Below are positions 15,978 through 25,643 of a stretch of DNA of 43,504 bases, piece after piece. The stretch is from Fen-1273 sp035516035. GTDB taxonomy: Bacteria > Bacteroidota > Ignavibacteria > UBA10030 > UBA6906. Position 1 is the first letter of the stretch. Every line of letters begins with the position of its first letter. The position numbers were made by a program, and so were the translations under genes. The notes below the pieces were generated by a model. That model had not been told where the DNA came from. It did not search any database and was given only the letters and a program-made list of their open reading frames with translations. The stretch spans positions 1-43,504 of the forward strand of contig DATJAS010000129.1 of assembly GCA_035516035.1 (NCBI GenBank), read 5' to 3'.

Positions 15978-18590
15978 ATGAAGAAGATCCGATTCAACCG
16001 AATACCCGTCACCGTGACGTTGCTCGTCATGCTCCTCCCCGCGGGCCAACCCCGCGCGCAGGAACGGCACGTGGATTATGCATTCTCTCCGGCGAGGTAC
16101 CTGACCGCGATCTGCTTCCCCGCAGACTGGCAGAAGACGGTGGTCACGGAGACCGGCACCCTCGCCTACGACTTTGGCCCGGGCCCCTACACGCGGCCCC
16201 TGACGGAGATCTCCATCGGCGTGCGGGGGACGGACCTGTCGCACGGCGTCCCCGCGATCGCGGACCCGCGGGTCCCCGTCGTCACGCTTGATTGTGAAGG
16301 GGGAGGCGACACCGTCGGCGTCACGGAATTCTGCCTCGCGGGCACGGACAGGACCCCTCCCGTCAATACATTCATGCACGGCAGGATACGCCGGCTGGGG
16401 GGACTCAACGGAGCGCCGGGGTGGGCAACTCCCCCGCCCGGATGTGACCCGGCGTTCCGCAACGCGGCATGGGGCACGAACAGACCGATCCTCTACCGCG
16501 TGCGCGTCCCCGTGGGAAGCGCCCGGCGCGTCGCGCTCGGTTTCTGCGAGCCTTACAAGGGAACCAGGAACCAGCGCCTCCTCGAGCTGCGCGTCGAAGG
16601 AGCCCCTCCCATGACGATCGACGCGCTGAAGGACAGCGTCAAGAATACGCCCTACGTCTACCTCTTCGACGCGCGCGACACGAACCGGGACGGGGAGATT
16701 GCGATCGAAGTGCATGCGTCCCCGCTGGGAAACGACCCGAACGTCATCCTGAACGCGTTCTGGGTCTTCCCGGCCGGCTCGCACATCACGCCGGAAGAGG
16801 TGATCGCCGGAGGGGGGGCGAAATCGGCAGAGATCGCCTGGTCCTGCGGGCTGGAAAACGAGCTGGGAGCGCGTGCGAGTCGCATCGACGGCATACTCGC
16901 CCGGATCGCGGCACCGGGCGCCGCCGCCGTCGTCAACGTCAGGACGCACAGGCTGCTCGCATTTGACGCAGCCACCGGCGCGCTCGTCACCGACGGACGT
17001 CCGTTCGTCATCGCGCACCCCAGGGCGCTCTCCGCCGAGCACGACGGGGAAACCTGGAGACTCGTGCTCCCGGCGGGAACACGCGAGGCGCAGGTCTACG
17101 TGCTGGCGGGGAGTGACACGCGAGCGGCCGCACGCCGGCTCCCCGACCTCCACGGCGCGCTCCGCGAGGCGGTGCGCTACTGGAAGACTTCGAGCGACAT
17201 CCCGTTCGGGCATATCACGGTGCCCGACAGCGGCATACAGTACGTCCTCGACGCCAGCATCAGGAACTTCTACCAGATCGCCGAGCAGGTCGACGGCCTG
17301 TTTCAATTCCAGCCGGGCCCCAGCGTCTACCGCGGGCTCTGGATGCACGACGAGGCGTGGGACGTGGTGACATCGCTCACGCTCGGCGATACCGCTTCCG
17401 CGCGGAAGATCATGGAGACGGCGCTGACGTACCAGCTTCCGAACGGCCAGGTGTTCGCGAGCGAGCCTTTCGTGATGCTCCGCGAGACACCCCTGACGCT
17501 CTACGGGCTCTCGCGCTATGCAGTGGCGACCGCCAACGCCGCGTGGCTTCGCCGGCGGTTCGCCTCCGTGTGCGCGGCGGTAAACTGGATCCGCGCGACG
17601 CGCATGCGGACGCTCGCCGACCCCGCCTCGCCGACGTTCGGCCTCTTCCCTCCCGGGTTCACCGACGGCGGGCTCGGAGGGCTCGCCGCGGAGTACGGGA
17701 CGACCGTCTGGTCCCTTTCCGGGCTCCGGTGGGCCGCCAGGGCTGCCGCATCGGCGGGTGAGGACGACAGCGCCCGTTCCTGGAACCGGCTCGCCGCTGA
17801 GCTGATGGAATCGTTCCGTGCGGCGGCGCGGCGCGATTGCCGCCGGGACTCATTCGGCAACCTCTACCTGCCGATGAAAGTGGGCGATACGTCCACGAGC
17901 GCGCTTCCCCAGCAGGCCAACTGGGGGATGATCGACGGAGAGGCGTTCGGCCACCTGTTCCCCCCGGACGATCCTCTCCTCAACGGGACATTTGCCATGC
18001 TCGACTCGCGCATGGCCGAGGGGATTCACATGGACGTGGGCTGGGTGAAGGGGGGCGTCTGGCCGTTCCTGACAGCCGACGAAGGAATCGCGCTCGCGTA
18101 TATGCGCGAGTACGACCGCGCGGAGGACTTCCTCTACGCCGTCGCCAATCACGCAACCCCGACAGGGACCTGGCTCGAGGAACAGCTCCCGAGATCCGCG
18201 GGAACGCGCACCGGAGGAGACGCATCCGATGCCACGGCAAGCTCACTCTTCATCCTGTTCCTCAGGGAGATGATCGCCGGCGAGCACGGCGACACGCTGG
18301 AGATCCTGGGGGGCGTGCCGGCGGCGTGGTACGCGCCCGGGGCGCGCATCGCCCTGAGCGGCGTCGTGACGGATTTCGGCCCTGTCTCGCTCGAGTGCCG
18401 GGTTTCCCCCGACGGGAAACTCTGCACGCTCACGGCGGGGTGCGCCCGGCCTGCCGACGGGGCCACGCTTCGCGTCGTCACCGGGGGACTGCGCGATGCA
18501 GGGTTCGTGCCGGAGGTGGGCGCAGCGCCCGGGGAAGCACTGACCGCGGCGCTGGGGACAACAGTGAAGTTCGAGTTCAGGAAGCGGTAG
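15978..18590 (+). CDS. Exported six-hairpin glycosidase-like protein
   Basis: The 870-residue protein has a Sec signal peptide (MKKIRFNRIPVTVTLLVMLL, cleavage near PRAQ). An N-terminal beta-rich, malectin/carbohydrate-binding-like region extends to about residue 400. From about residue 410 an (alpha/alpha)6 toroid begins, with FNRNF-like helices, YRGLWMHDEAWDVVTSLTLGD, GLFPPGFTDGG and a late TGTWLEEQLPRS. A short beta domain closes it (ARIALSGVVTDFGPVSLECRV). Candidate acids are in WMHDEAW and TWLEEQ, but I cannot assign a GH family. It precedes GH47 and GH78-like genes on the same strand, which suggests joint action on one glycan in the periplasm or outside the cell. AAGAGA lies about 9 nt before the ATG. 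Confidence 0.75.
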   Translation: MKKIRFNRIPVTVTLLVMLLPAGQPRAQERHVDYAFSPARYLTAICFPADWQKTVVTETGTLAYDFGPGPYTRPLTEISIGVRGTDLSHGVPAIADPRVPVVTLDCEGGGDTVGVTEFCLAGTDRTPPVNTFMHGRIRRLGGLNGAPGWATPPPGCDPAFRNAAWGTNRPILYRVRVPVGSARRVALGFCEPYKGTRNQRLLELRVEGAPPMTIDALKDSVKNTPYVYLFDARDTNRDGEIAIEVHASPLGNDPNVILNAFWVFPAGSHITPEEVIAGGGAKSAEIAWSCGLENELGARASRIDGILARIAAPGAAAVVNVRTHRLLAFDAATGALVTDGRPFVIAHPRALSAEHDGETWRLVLPAGTREAQVYVLAGSDTRAAARRLPDLHGALREAVRYWKTSSDIPFGHITVPDSGIQYVLDASIRNFYQIAEQVDGLFQFQPGPSVYRGLWMHDEAWDVVTSLTLGDTASARKIMETALTYQLPNGQVFASEPFVMLRETPLTLYGLSRYAVATANAAWLRRRFASVCAAVNWIRATRMRTLADPASPTFGLFPPGFTDGGLGGLAAEYGTTVWSLSGLRWAARAAASAGEDDSARSWNRLAAELMESFRAAARRDCRRDSFGNLYLPMKVGDTSTSALPQQANWGMIDGEAFGHLFPPDDPLLNGTFAMLDSRMAEGIHMDVGWVKGGVWPFLTADEGIALAYMREYDRAEDFLYAVANHATPTGTWLEEQLPRSAGTRTGGDASDATASSLFILFLREMIAGEHGDTLEILGGVPAAWYAPGARIALSGVVTDFGPVSLECRVSPDGKLCTLTAGCARPADGATLRVVTGGLRDAGFVPEVGAAPGEALTAALGTTVKFEFRKR

Positions 18591-18606
18591 CAATTCTTTT
18601 TGCCTA

Positions 18607-18701
18607 GATTGCTTCGGCCGCCTTCGGCGGCCTCGCAATGACAGTCATTGCGAGCGGCGGCGCCTTCGGCGCCGTGGCGCCCAGGGCGCCACGAAGCAAT
18701 C
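18607..18701. repeat. Inverted pair of palindromic repeat units
   Basis: The forward unit at 18607-18642 (GATTGCTTCG...CTCGCAATGAC) has a GGCCGC-CUUCGG-CGGCC-type core. One base later a reverse unit follows (18644-18701, GTCATTGCGAG...CGAAGCAATC), with a GGCGC-CUUCGG-CGCC hairpin and a second TGGCGCC/GGCGCCA palindrome. The pair fills the gap between the six-hairpin glycosidase and the GH47 gene. It also opens a false 30-codon extension of the GH47 frame. Confidence 0.9.
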
Positions 18702-18727
18702 CATTTTATGAAAACGGAGACGATCAC

Positions 18728-20068
18728 ATGAGGCGGTTTCTGTGCGTTGTGATGCTGTGTGCGTCGTTCACGGGGGCGCGGGCGCAGGTGCTCAGCACCG
18801 ATGACCTGGCCCTCCGGGTGAAGGCTGATTTCGCGCACGCGTGGAGGGGATACAAGACGTATGCCTGGGGGCACGACGGACTCAGGCCCCTCAGCAGGAA
18901 GCCATACGACTGGTACGGGACGCCGTTCTACCTGACCGCCGTCGAAGCGCTCGACACGATGACGCTTATGGGGATGACGGACGAAGCCGACAGCACGCGC
19001 GAATTCATCGCGACGCACCTCTCGTTTGACAGGGACGTGTACGTGAACGTCTTCGAGTTCACGATCCGGGTCCTGGGCTCGCTCCTCGCGAATTACCAGA
19101 TGAGCGCCGACACGCGCCTCCTCCACCTTGCCGAAGATCTCGGCAGGAGGATGCTCCCGGCGTTCGTCACCGCCACCGCGATGCCGTACCGGGAGGTGAA
19201 CCTGAAAACCGGCGCAGTCCGGGGGGAAATCTCCAACCCGGCCGCAGCGGGGACGCTCCTGGTGGAATTCGGCTCGCTCACGGCAATGACCGGCAAGGGG
19301 GAGTTCTACAACAGCGCGAAGCTCGCCCTCCTGTCGATCTACAGGGCCCGGTCTCCCATCGGCCTCGTGGGCGAGGCGATGAATGTGACGACGGGAGAAT
19401 GGACGAAGACCGACAGCCACCTGAGTGCGGGAATCGATTCCTATTACGAATACTGCCTGAAATGCGCGGACCTTTTCGACGACGCTGACTGCCGGCAGAT
19501 GTGGCAGACGCACTACAATGCCATCAACAGGTACCTGCTCGACTCGACGGCAACGGGCTTCTGGTACGGCCACGCCGACATGAACACCGGGAAAAGGACG
19601 AAGACCTGGTTCGGGGCGCTCGACGCATACTTCCCGGCGTGCCTTGCCCTCTACGGGGACATCAACAGGGCGGGGAGACTCATGCAGTCATGCCTCGCAA
19701 TGTGGGAGAAGCACGGGATCGAGCCGGACCAGTATAACTACGTCACGGGAGAGGTGGTGAACCCCCGCTATTACCTGAACCCCGAGGTCATGGAATCCGC
19801 CTACTACATGTTCCAGCGGACGGGCGATCCCGTGTACCAGGAGATGGGGAGGATATTCCTCGACAGCCTGGAAACGTATTGCAGAACCGAAGAGGCGTTC
19901 ACTGAACTCGATAACGTGGTGACGAAGAAGCAGATGGACGTGATGGATCCTTATTTCATGGCGGAGACGATGAAATACCTCTACCTTCTCTTCGCACCGT
20001 CTGAGACGCTGATGTTCGAAAAATACATCTTTAACACCGAAGCACACCCCATTCGAAAGGCGTGGTGA
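18728..20068 (+). CDS. GH47 family alpha-mannosidase, exported
   Basis: The 446-residue protein carries a signal peptide (MRRFLCVVMLCASFTGARAQ). The GH47 (alpha/alpha)7-barrel motifs are clear: VEALDTMTLMGM, FEFTIRVLGSLLANYQ, TDSHLSAGIDSYYEYCLK, YYLNPEVMESAYYMFQRTGD and the hallmark C-terminal FNTEAHPIRKAW that contributes the calcium-binding threonine. Family members are inverting, Ca-dependent alpha-1,2-mannosidases that trim high-mannose N-glycans; bacterial members are few. The start at 18728 has GGAG upstream, and the longer frame from 18638 is just translated repeat. The stop overlaps the next start by one base (TGATG). The adjacent phosphomannose isomerases could consume the released mannose after phosphorylation. 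Confidence 0.9.
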   Translation: MRRFLCVVMLCASFTGARAQVLSTDDLALRVKADFAHAWRGYKTYAWGHDGLRPLSRKPYDWYGTPFYLTAVEALDTMTLMGMTDEADSTREFIATHLSFDRDVYVNVFEFTIRVLGSLLANYQMSADTRLLHLAEDLGRRMLPAFVTATAMPYREVNLKTGAVRGEISNPAAAGTLLVEFGSLTAMTGKGEFYNSAKLALLSIYRARSPIGLVGEAMNVTTGEWTKTDSHLSAGIDSYYEYCLKCADLFDDADCRQMWQTHYNAINRYLLDSTATGFWYGHADMNTGKRTKTWFGALDAYFPACLALYGDINRAGRLMQSCLAMWEKHGIEPDQYNYVTGEVVNPRYYLNPEVMESAYYMFQRTGDPVYQEMGRIFLDSLETYCRTEEAFTELDNVVTKKQMDVMDPYFMAETMKYLYLLFAPSETLMFEKYIFNTEAHPIRKAW

Positions 20069-22743
20069 TGCACGGCCTGACGCGGAGGGACTTCTTCACG
20101 TGGATGGCGCTCGGCGTCCCCGCGGCACTCATGGACACACGACAGCAAGGCACACCGCAAGCCCCGGGCACACCGGGGCACGCCCCCCTTCCCCCCGACA
20201 CCGTACCTGCACGGGAGCTTGACCTCTCACCGGCCGCCTGGATCTGGTACCCGTCCGGGCGGACGATTCCCAACACGTTCATCCTCTTCAGGAAGGAGTT
20301 GACGCTCGCGGCTCCCGTCCGCTCAGCGCGGGGATGGGTGTGCGCTGACAGCCGTTACCTCCTCCACATCAACGGCGCACGCGTGCAGTGGGGGCCTGCC
20401 CCCTCCGATCCGCGATGGCTCGAAGTCGACCCGCTCGACGTCGCCTCATATTTCCACGAGGGGGAGAACGTCATCGCGGTCACTGCGCTCTTCTACGGAC
20501 TCGGCGACGGGACCTCTCCGGCGGGAAAGCCGGGGTTTATATTCCGGCTCGAGGTCGAATCGGGGGACGGGTCGAAGCAGCTCATCGTGTCAGACGGAAG
20601 CTGGAGGTGCACACCTGCACGAGCCTGGCGTCCCGGTCATTACAAGAGGTGGTACCTCCGCTCGCTCCAGGAGGAATTTGACGCCCGCGGGCACCCGCAG
20701 GGGTGGGATGCGCCGGGCTTCGCCGACGGCGCCGCCTGGGCCGCGCCCATGATACTCCCGGGATCCTCGGCTGCCGCGCCCCCGATTTCATCCACGTATA
20801 ATGAATACGCGCTCGATCTCGGGGCCGACCCGGCGCGGTGCGGGCTTCGCGCGCGAAGCATCCCGCTCGTGCGCGAAGCGGAGGTGCCGGTCGCCCGGCT
20901 CGCCTCGTCGTTTTTCGTCCGCTGGCGGGTCACCCCGGAAGAGTACTTCGATTTCCTGACGCCCGACGCATATACCGTGGAGCCGGGGAATGCCGCCACC
21001 GGGGAGGGAGAAGGCGCCTGGGGAGTCCGGCTTGCGGAAGGAACGGGCACGGCGCTCACGTTCGAACTGGCCGAGGAGATCGTCGGGTGGCCGCATTTCA
21101 CGATCGAGGCGCACGAAGGGACGGTCGTGGAGCTGATGGTGCAGGAGCACCATGACGAGTCACACCCCGCGCTCCTGAACACACATTTCAACTCCTGGGC
21201 GCGCTTTGTCTGCCGGGAGGGGCGCAACACGTTCGAGACGTTCGACTACGAAGCGGTGAAGTGGCTGCAGCTCCACATCCGTGGCGCCACCGGCGCCATC
21301 CGCGGCGCCACCGGCGCCGTCCGCGGGGGTGCCGGCACAGTGCGCTTATCCGGGGTCGGGATACGCCGCAGGACGTTCTCCTGGGAGCGGATGCCCGATG
21401 CTGCGACGAGCGACACAACTCTGAACCGGCTCATCGCCGCCGGCGTCAACACGGTCGTGAACTCCGTGCACGAGCTTGCGGTGGATGGGATGGGACGGGA
21501 GCGCCAGCAGTACAGCGGCGACGGAAGCCACCAGCTCCACGCCGTCTACCTCGCATTCGGGGAGACGCGCCAGCCCGCACGGTTCCTGAAGACGTTCAGC
21601 CAGGGGATCACGCACGAGGGGTATTTCCTCGACTGCTGGCCGGCGTACGACCGCCTCGCCCGGCTGTGGGAGAGGGAGATCCAGGCTTCATACTGGGGGC
21701 CCATCCTCGACCACAACGTGGGGTTTGTGTTTGACTGCATGCACCACTATCTCTACACGGGAGAGCTGGCGGCGCTCCGGGAGCCGTTCCCGCGCCTGGT
21801 GAAATTCTTCACGTACATCCGCTCGATCCTTGGTGAGGACGGGCTTCTCCCCGTGGAGAACATCGGCATCCCTTCGGTATGGATTGACCACCTCGCGTAC
21901 AGGAAACAGAAGCACAAGCAGTGCGCGTTCAACCTCTACGCCACTGCAATGATGTCGCATGCGCTCGCTCCGCTGTGCAGGGCGTTCGGCGAACAGGCGT
22001 GGGAGCAGGAAGCGCTCGAGTGCGCCCGCGGGATCCTGGAGCGCACGCAAAAGAAGTTCTGGGACGGGAATATCTACGTCGCGAACCTCCCGTGGGCGGC
22101 CGAAGAGGGGGAACGGCGAACGTGTGACCGATCTCTCTCCACGGCGATCCTGTTTGACCTCTGCCCCGACGGGCGCACGGAGGGAGCGCTGGCGCAGCTT
22201 GTGGAAGAGCCGCCGTCGATGGGCCTCTCATATCCCGCCAACGCATGCTGGCGGCTCTGGGCGCTCGCAAAGGGGGGACGACCGGACGCCATCCTCCGGG
22301 ATTTCAGGACCCGGTGGGCAGCCATGGACTCCGTGAGGTGCAACGGGACACTCCAGGAATTCTGGCACGAGCGGCCGGACGAAGGGTCGGTCATGAGCCA
22401 CTGCTGCGTTGCGCCGCTCTACATGATGTACATGGGCATTGCCGGGATACATCCCCTCGAACCCGGATTCACGCGGTGCATGGTGCGGCCTCAACCAGGA
22501 GACCTCGAGCGGGTCGACCTTACCGCGCGCACGGTAAAGGGGGATATCCACTTCCTGGCCGAGGGAGCGCAGGGCACGAGACGACTGTCGATCTCGATGC
22601 CTGCAGGCTGCACGGGGGAGCTGACAGTAGACAGGAGAGAATCCCTCCCCCTGGAGGCGCTCCCCCCCGCCGGCGACAGGGGTCTCAGCCGGTTCCTCCT
22701 CCCCGCCGGCGCGACGACGGATGTGAAGCTCCTGTTCACGTAG
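20068..22743 (+). CDS. Alpha-L-rhamnosidase-like (GH78 type) exported by Tat
   Basis: The 891-residue protein begins with a Tat-like signal (HGLTRRDFFTWMALGVPAAL). Beta-sandwich domains follow (WIWYPSGRTIPNTFILFRKE, then an EYFDFLTPDAY region), and an (alpha/alpha)6 barrel from about residue 430. GRERQQYSGDGSHQ occupies the place of the GH78 catalytic-acid loop, and WEREIQASYWGP and CVAPLYMMYMGIAGI are typical barrel elements. It would remove terminal rhamnose or a related deoxy sugar from glycans. The ATG overlaps the GH47 stop (TGATG), and AAAGG lies just upstream, so the two are co-translated. Residues 404-426 are a translated 21-bp tandem repeat (IRGATGA units), an odd low-complexity loop between domains. 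Confidence 0.75.
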   Translation: MHGLTRRDFFTWMALGVPAALMDTRQQGTPQAPGTPGHAPLPPDTVPARELDLSPAAWIWYPSGRTIPNTFILFRKELTLAAPVRSARGWVCADSRYLLHINGARVQWGPAPSDPRWLEVDPLDVASYFHEGENVIAVTALFYGLGDGTSPAGKPGFIFRLEVESGDGSKQLIVSDGSWRCTPARAWRPGHYKRWYLRSLQEEFDARGHPQGWDAPGFADGAAWAAPMILPGSSAAAPPISSTYNEYALDLGADPARCGLRARSIPLVREAEVPVARLASSFFVRWRVTPEEYFDFLTPDAYTVEPGNAATGEGEGAWGVRLAEGTGTALTFELAEEIVGWPHFTIEAHEGTVVELMVQEHHDESHPALLNTHFNSWARFVCREGRNTFETFDYEAVKWLQLHIRGATGAIRGATGAVRGGAGTVRLSGVGIRRRTFSWERMPDAATSDTTLNRLIAAGVNTVVNSVHELAVDGMGRERQQYSGDGSHQLHAVYLAFGETRQPARFLKTFSQGITHEGYFLDCWPAYDRLARLWEREIQASYWGPILDHNVGFVFDCMHHYLYTGELAALREPFPRLVKFFTYIRSILGEDGLLPVENIGIPSVWIDHLAYRKQKHKQCAFNLYATAMMSHALAPLCRAFGEQAWEQEALECARGILERTQKKFWDGNIYVANLPWAAEEGERRTCDRSLSTAILFDLCPDGRTEGALAQLVEEPPSMGLSYPANACWRLWALAKGGRPDAILRDFRTRWAAMDSVRCNGTLQEFWHERPDEGSVMSHCCVAPLYMMYMGIAGIHPLEPGFTRCMVRPQPGDLERVDLTARTVKGDIHFLAEGAQGTRRLSISMPAGCTGELTVDRRESLPLEALPPAGDRGLSRFLLPAGATTDVKLLFT
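21277..21345 (+). repeat. 21-bp in-frame tandem repeat inside the rhamnosidase-like gene
   Basis: Units start at 21277, 21298 and 21319, with a 6-bp remnant at 21340. The first two differ at one base (ATCCGTGGCGCC versus ATCCGCGGCGCC); the third is diverged. They encode IRGATGA, IRGATGA, VRGGAGT, VR. The unit contains GGCGCC palindromes like those in the dispersed repeats. Confidence 0.85.
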
Positions 22744-22761
22744 CGCAACACCGAGGTCCGC

Positions 22762-25560
22762 ATGAAAGTACCCGCAATCCTGTTCACCCTTCTCCTTTCA
22801 CTCCATGTCGCGGCAGCCCAAAACGCGAAGAAGCCCCTCAGCCATGACGTGTACGATTCCTGGGTGCATATTACGGGGGAGGCGATCTCGGCCGACGGTC
22901 GGTACGTGATGTACGCGCTCGAGCCCGGCGAGGGGGATTCGCGCCTCGTGGTCACCTCGCCGGAAGGAAGGTTCACGGACACCGTCGCGCGGGGCACCGG
23001 GGGTTCATTCACGCTCGGCGCAGATTACGCCCTGTTTTCGATCAGGCCCCTGTTCGCGGCGATCAGGAAGGCTCGCGACGACAAGAAGCCGGCCGACGAA
23101 CAGCCGAAGGATTCGCTCGGCATACTCAACCTCGCAACACGCCAGCTGCAGAAGGTCCCCCGCGTGAAGTCCTTCCGCCTCCCAGGACGGGGCACGGGAT
23201 GGGTGGCGTACCAGCTTGAAAAAGCCCTCCCCGACAGCACACGGAAGCCAAAGGCCGAGAAAAAGGAAGCCCCCGGGGACAAGGAGAAGGATGCGAAGGA
23301 GGAAAAAGGAACGACCGTCGTTCTGCGCGAACTTTCCTCCGGGAAGGAATACACGTTTCCGTTCGCAAGGGATTATGTCATCGCGAAGGACGGGAAATTC
23401 CTCGCGGTGACGACAACGGGAAACGACAGTACCGCGGCGGCGGGCGTGTACGTGTTCTCCACCGCCACGAGGAGAATCGACACGATCGCGATCGGGAAAG
23501 GGACGTACCGTCAGCCGGCGATCGACGATTCCTCGCGGCAGGTCGCGTTCGTTGCCGACCGCGACACCGCGCACGGGAAACAGCGATTCTATGCACTTTA
23601 CCGCTGGACGGCAGGGACCGATTCGGCCATGCGGATCGTCGATACGCTCACGCGCGGGATGTACAGGCACTGGCTCGTGAGTCCCGACGGCCCGGTCTCG
23701 TTCTCGCGCGACGGCGCGCGGGTCCTGTTCGGCACCGCCCCCGTGCCCCTCCCCGAAGACACGACGCTCATCGAGGAGGAAACTGCGAAACTCGACATCT
23801 GGAGCTGGAGCGACCGGGAGATCCAGCCGCAACAGCTCAAGAGGCTGGATGAAGAGAAGAAACGATCATACGCAGCCGAGGTGATACTCGGTGAAGGGCG
23901 GTTCGTGCAGCTTGCCGACACGCTGCTCCCGATGGTAGAGCCGGCCGACGAGGGATGCGGCCCGTTTGCGCTCGGGGAATCCCGGCTCCCCTATCAACGC
24001 GCGGAGACGTGGGAAGGGATGCCCTCATTTGACGAGTATTCGGTGAACATGTCAACCGGCGCCCGGAAGCTCTTTAAGGAGCGGTTGTACGGCGGCGCGG
24101 AAATCTCTCCCGGCGGAAAATACATCACCTGGTATGACAGGAAGCTGGGCAACTGGTTCGCCGTCCCCGCCGCCGGGGGGCGACCCGTGAACATGACGTC
24201 CGCGATCCGTGTCCCGCTCGGCGACGAGCTGAACGACGTCCCGGACTACCCCGGGCCGTACGGGAGCCCCGGGTGGACGGCGGGAGACAGTCTCATGTTC
24301 GTGTACGACAGGTTCGATATATGGGAAGCAGACCCTACGGGATCCCGCCCTGCCCGCTGCCTGACCGCCGGGGCGGGCCGGAAATCGCACATCCGCTACC
24401 GGTATGTCCGCCTGGATCCCGAGGAGCGTTTTATCCGACCCGGCGCGACGATGCTCCTGCGCGCGTTCGACGAGCTGGACAAACGGGGAGGATTCGCCGA
24501 GGCGCGCGAGGGAATCGACGCGGCGCCCCGGATACTCCTTCTTACCCCCCATATCTACCCCGCGGTCGCAAAGGCGCGCCACTCCTCCGGCGTGATATTC
24601 ACACGGGAGGATTTCAGGGAGCCCACGGATGTTTACGCGACCGACACCGCTTTCGGGTCTCCGCGGCGCTTGAGCGACAGCAACCCGCAGCAGAAGGAAT
24701 ACCTGTGGGGGACAGCCGCACTGGTCCACTGGAAGGCGCCTGACGGGAAACCGCTCGACGGTCTCCTCTACCGGCCCGAGGGATTTGACGCGAAGAAGAA
24801 GTACCCGATGATCGTGTACTACTATGAACGGAATTCGGACCTGCTCCACCGCTACTTCCTCCCCGCCCCGACTGCATCGACGGTGAACGTGGCGCTCTAC
24901 GTCAGCCGTGGCTACCTGCTGTTCATCCCCGATATCCGCTACCGCGTCGGCCACCCGGGGCAGAGCGCGTACGACTGCATCATGTCCGGCGTCCGCTCGC
25001 TCGTGAAGCTCGGCTTCGTCGACAGCGCCCGCATGGGGCTCCAGGGGCAGAGCTGGGGCGGATACCAGACCGCGTTCATCGTCACGCGGACCAGGATGTT
25101 CCGGGCCGCCATGGCGGGGGCGGCTGTCGCTAACATGACGAGCGCCTACGGCGGCATCCGCTGGGAGTCGGGGCTGGCGCGGCTGTTCCAGTACGAGAAG
25201 GAGCAGAGCAGGATCGGCGCGACGCTCTGGGAGCGCCCCGACCTCTACATCGAGAACTCTCCGCTGTTCCGCGCAGACAGCATCCGCACGCCGCTCCTGA
25301 TGATGAACAACGACGCGGACGGGGCGGTCCCGTGGTACCAGGGAATCGAGCTTTTCAACGCCCTGCGCCGACTCAACCGGCCCGCCTGGATGCTTGTGTA
25401 CAACGGCGAGGCGCACAATCTCGTGCAGCGGAAAAACAGGAAAGATCTCTCCATCAGGATGCTCGAGTTCTTTGACCATTACCTCATGAATCAGCCGGCA
25501 CCTCCGTGGATGCTTTACGGACTCCCGGCGATAAATAAAGGAAAAACGCTTGAGTATTAG
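22762..25560 (+). CDS. S9 family (prolyl oligopeptidase-like) serine peptidase, exported
   Basis: The 932-residue protein has a signal peptide (MKVPAILFTLLLSLHVAAAQ). A beta-propeller-like region runs to about residue 660, with a charged Lys/Glu-rich insert near residues 155-175. The C-terminal alpha/beta-hydrolase has S764 in GQSWGGY, D853 in DADGAV and H885 in GEAHNL as the catalytic triad. Relatives are dipeptidyl or acylaminoacyl peptidases that cut short peptides. GAGG lies 6 nt before the ATG, and the gene starts 18 bp after the rhamnosidase stop, so it is likely in the same transcript. Peptidases beside an N-glycan-type mannosidase suggest a glycoprotein substrate. Confidence 0.88.
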   Translation: MKVPAILFTLLLSLHVAAAQNAKKPLSHDVYDSWVHITGEAISADGRYVMYALEPGEGDSRLVVTSPEGRFTDTVARGTGGSFTLGADYALFSIRPLFAAIRKARDDKKPADEQPKDSLGILNLATRQLQKVPRVKSFRLPGRGTGWVAYQLEKALPDSTRKPKAEKKEAPGDKEKDAKEEKGTTVVLRELSSGKEYTFPFARDYVIAKDGKFLAVTTTGNDSTAAAGVYVFSTATRRIDTIAIGKGTYRQPAIDDSSRQVAFVADRDTAHGKQRFYALYRWTAGTDSAMRIVDTLTRGMYRHWLVSPDGPVSFSRDGARVLFGTAPVPLPEDTTLIEEETAKLDIWSWSDREIQPQQLKRLDEEKKRSYAAEVILGEGRFVQLADTLLPMVEPADEGCGPFALGESRLPYQRAETWEGMPSFDEYSVNMSTGARKLFKERLYGGAEISPGGKYITWYDRKLGNWFAVPAAGGRPVNMTSAIRVPLGDELNDVPDYPGPYGSPGWTAGDSLMFVYDRFDIWEADPTGSRPARCLTAGAGRKSHIRYRYVRLDPEERFIRPGATMLLRAFDELDKRGGFAEAREGIDAAPRILLLTPHIYPAVAKARHSSGVIFTREDFREPTDVYATDTAFGSPRRLSDSNPQQKEYLWGTAALVHWKAPDGKPLDGLLYRPEGFDAKKKYPMIVYYYERNSDLLHRYFLPAPTASTVNVALYVSRGYLLFIPDIRYRVGHPGQSAYDCIMSGVRSLVKLGFVDSARMGLQGQSWGGYQTAFIVTRTRMFRAAMAGAAVANMTSAYGGIRWESGLARLFQYEKEQSRIGATLWERPDLYIENSPLFRADSIRTPLLMMNNDADGAVPWYQGIELFNALRRLNRPAWMLVYNGEAHNLVQRKNRKDLSIRMLEFFDHYLMNQPAPPWMLYGLPAINKGKTLEY

Positions 25561-25565
25561 AGACC

Positions 25566-25643
25566 GATGGATAATAGTCAATGGACAATAGTCAATTGAC
25601 CCACAGACTATTAACTATGGACTATCGACTATTGTCTATTGGG
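25566..25643. repeat. AT-rich AATAGTC repeat array at the M1 peptidase start
   Basis: Direct and inverted copies of AATAGTC/GACTATT alternate across 78 bp (for example AATAGTCAATGGACAATAGTC, and the reversed GACTATTAACTATGGACTAT). The composition is about 60% A+T against about one third around it, so it looks foreign. It includes the palindrome GTCAATTGAC. It supplies the first ~20 codons of the M1 peptidase, including a rare TTA leucine codon. Confidence 0.85.

Noticed and set aside
18638..18727. 30-residue N-terminal extension of the GH47 protein
   Set aside because: It is translated dispersed repeat; the ATG at 18728 has a ribosome site and starts the signal peptide.
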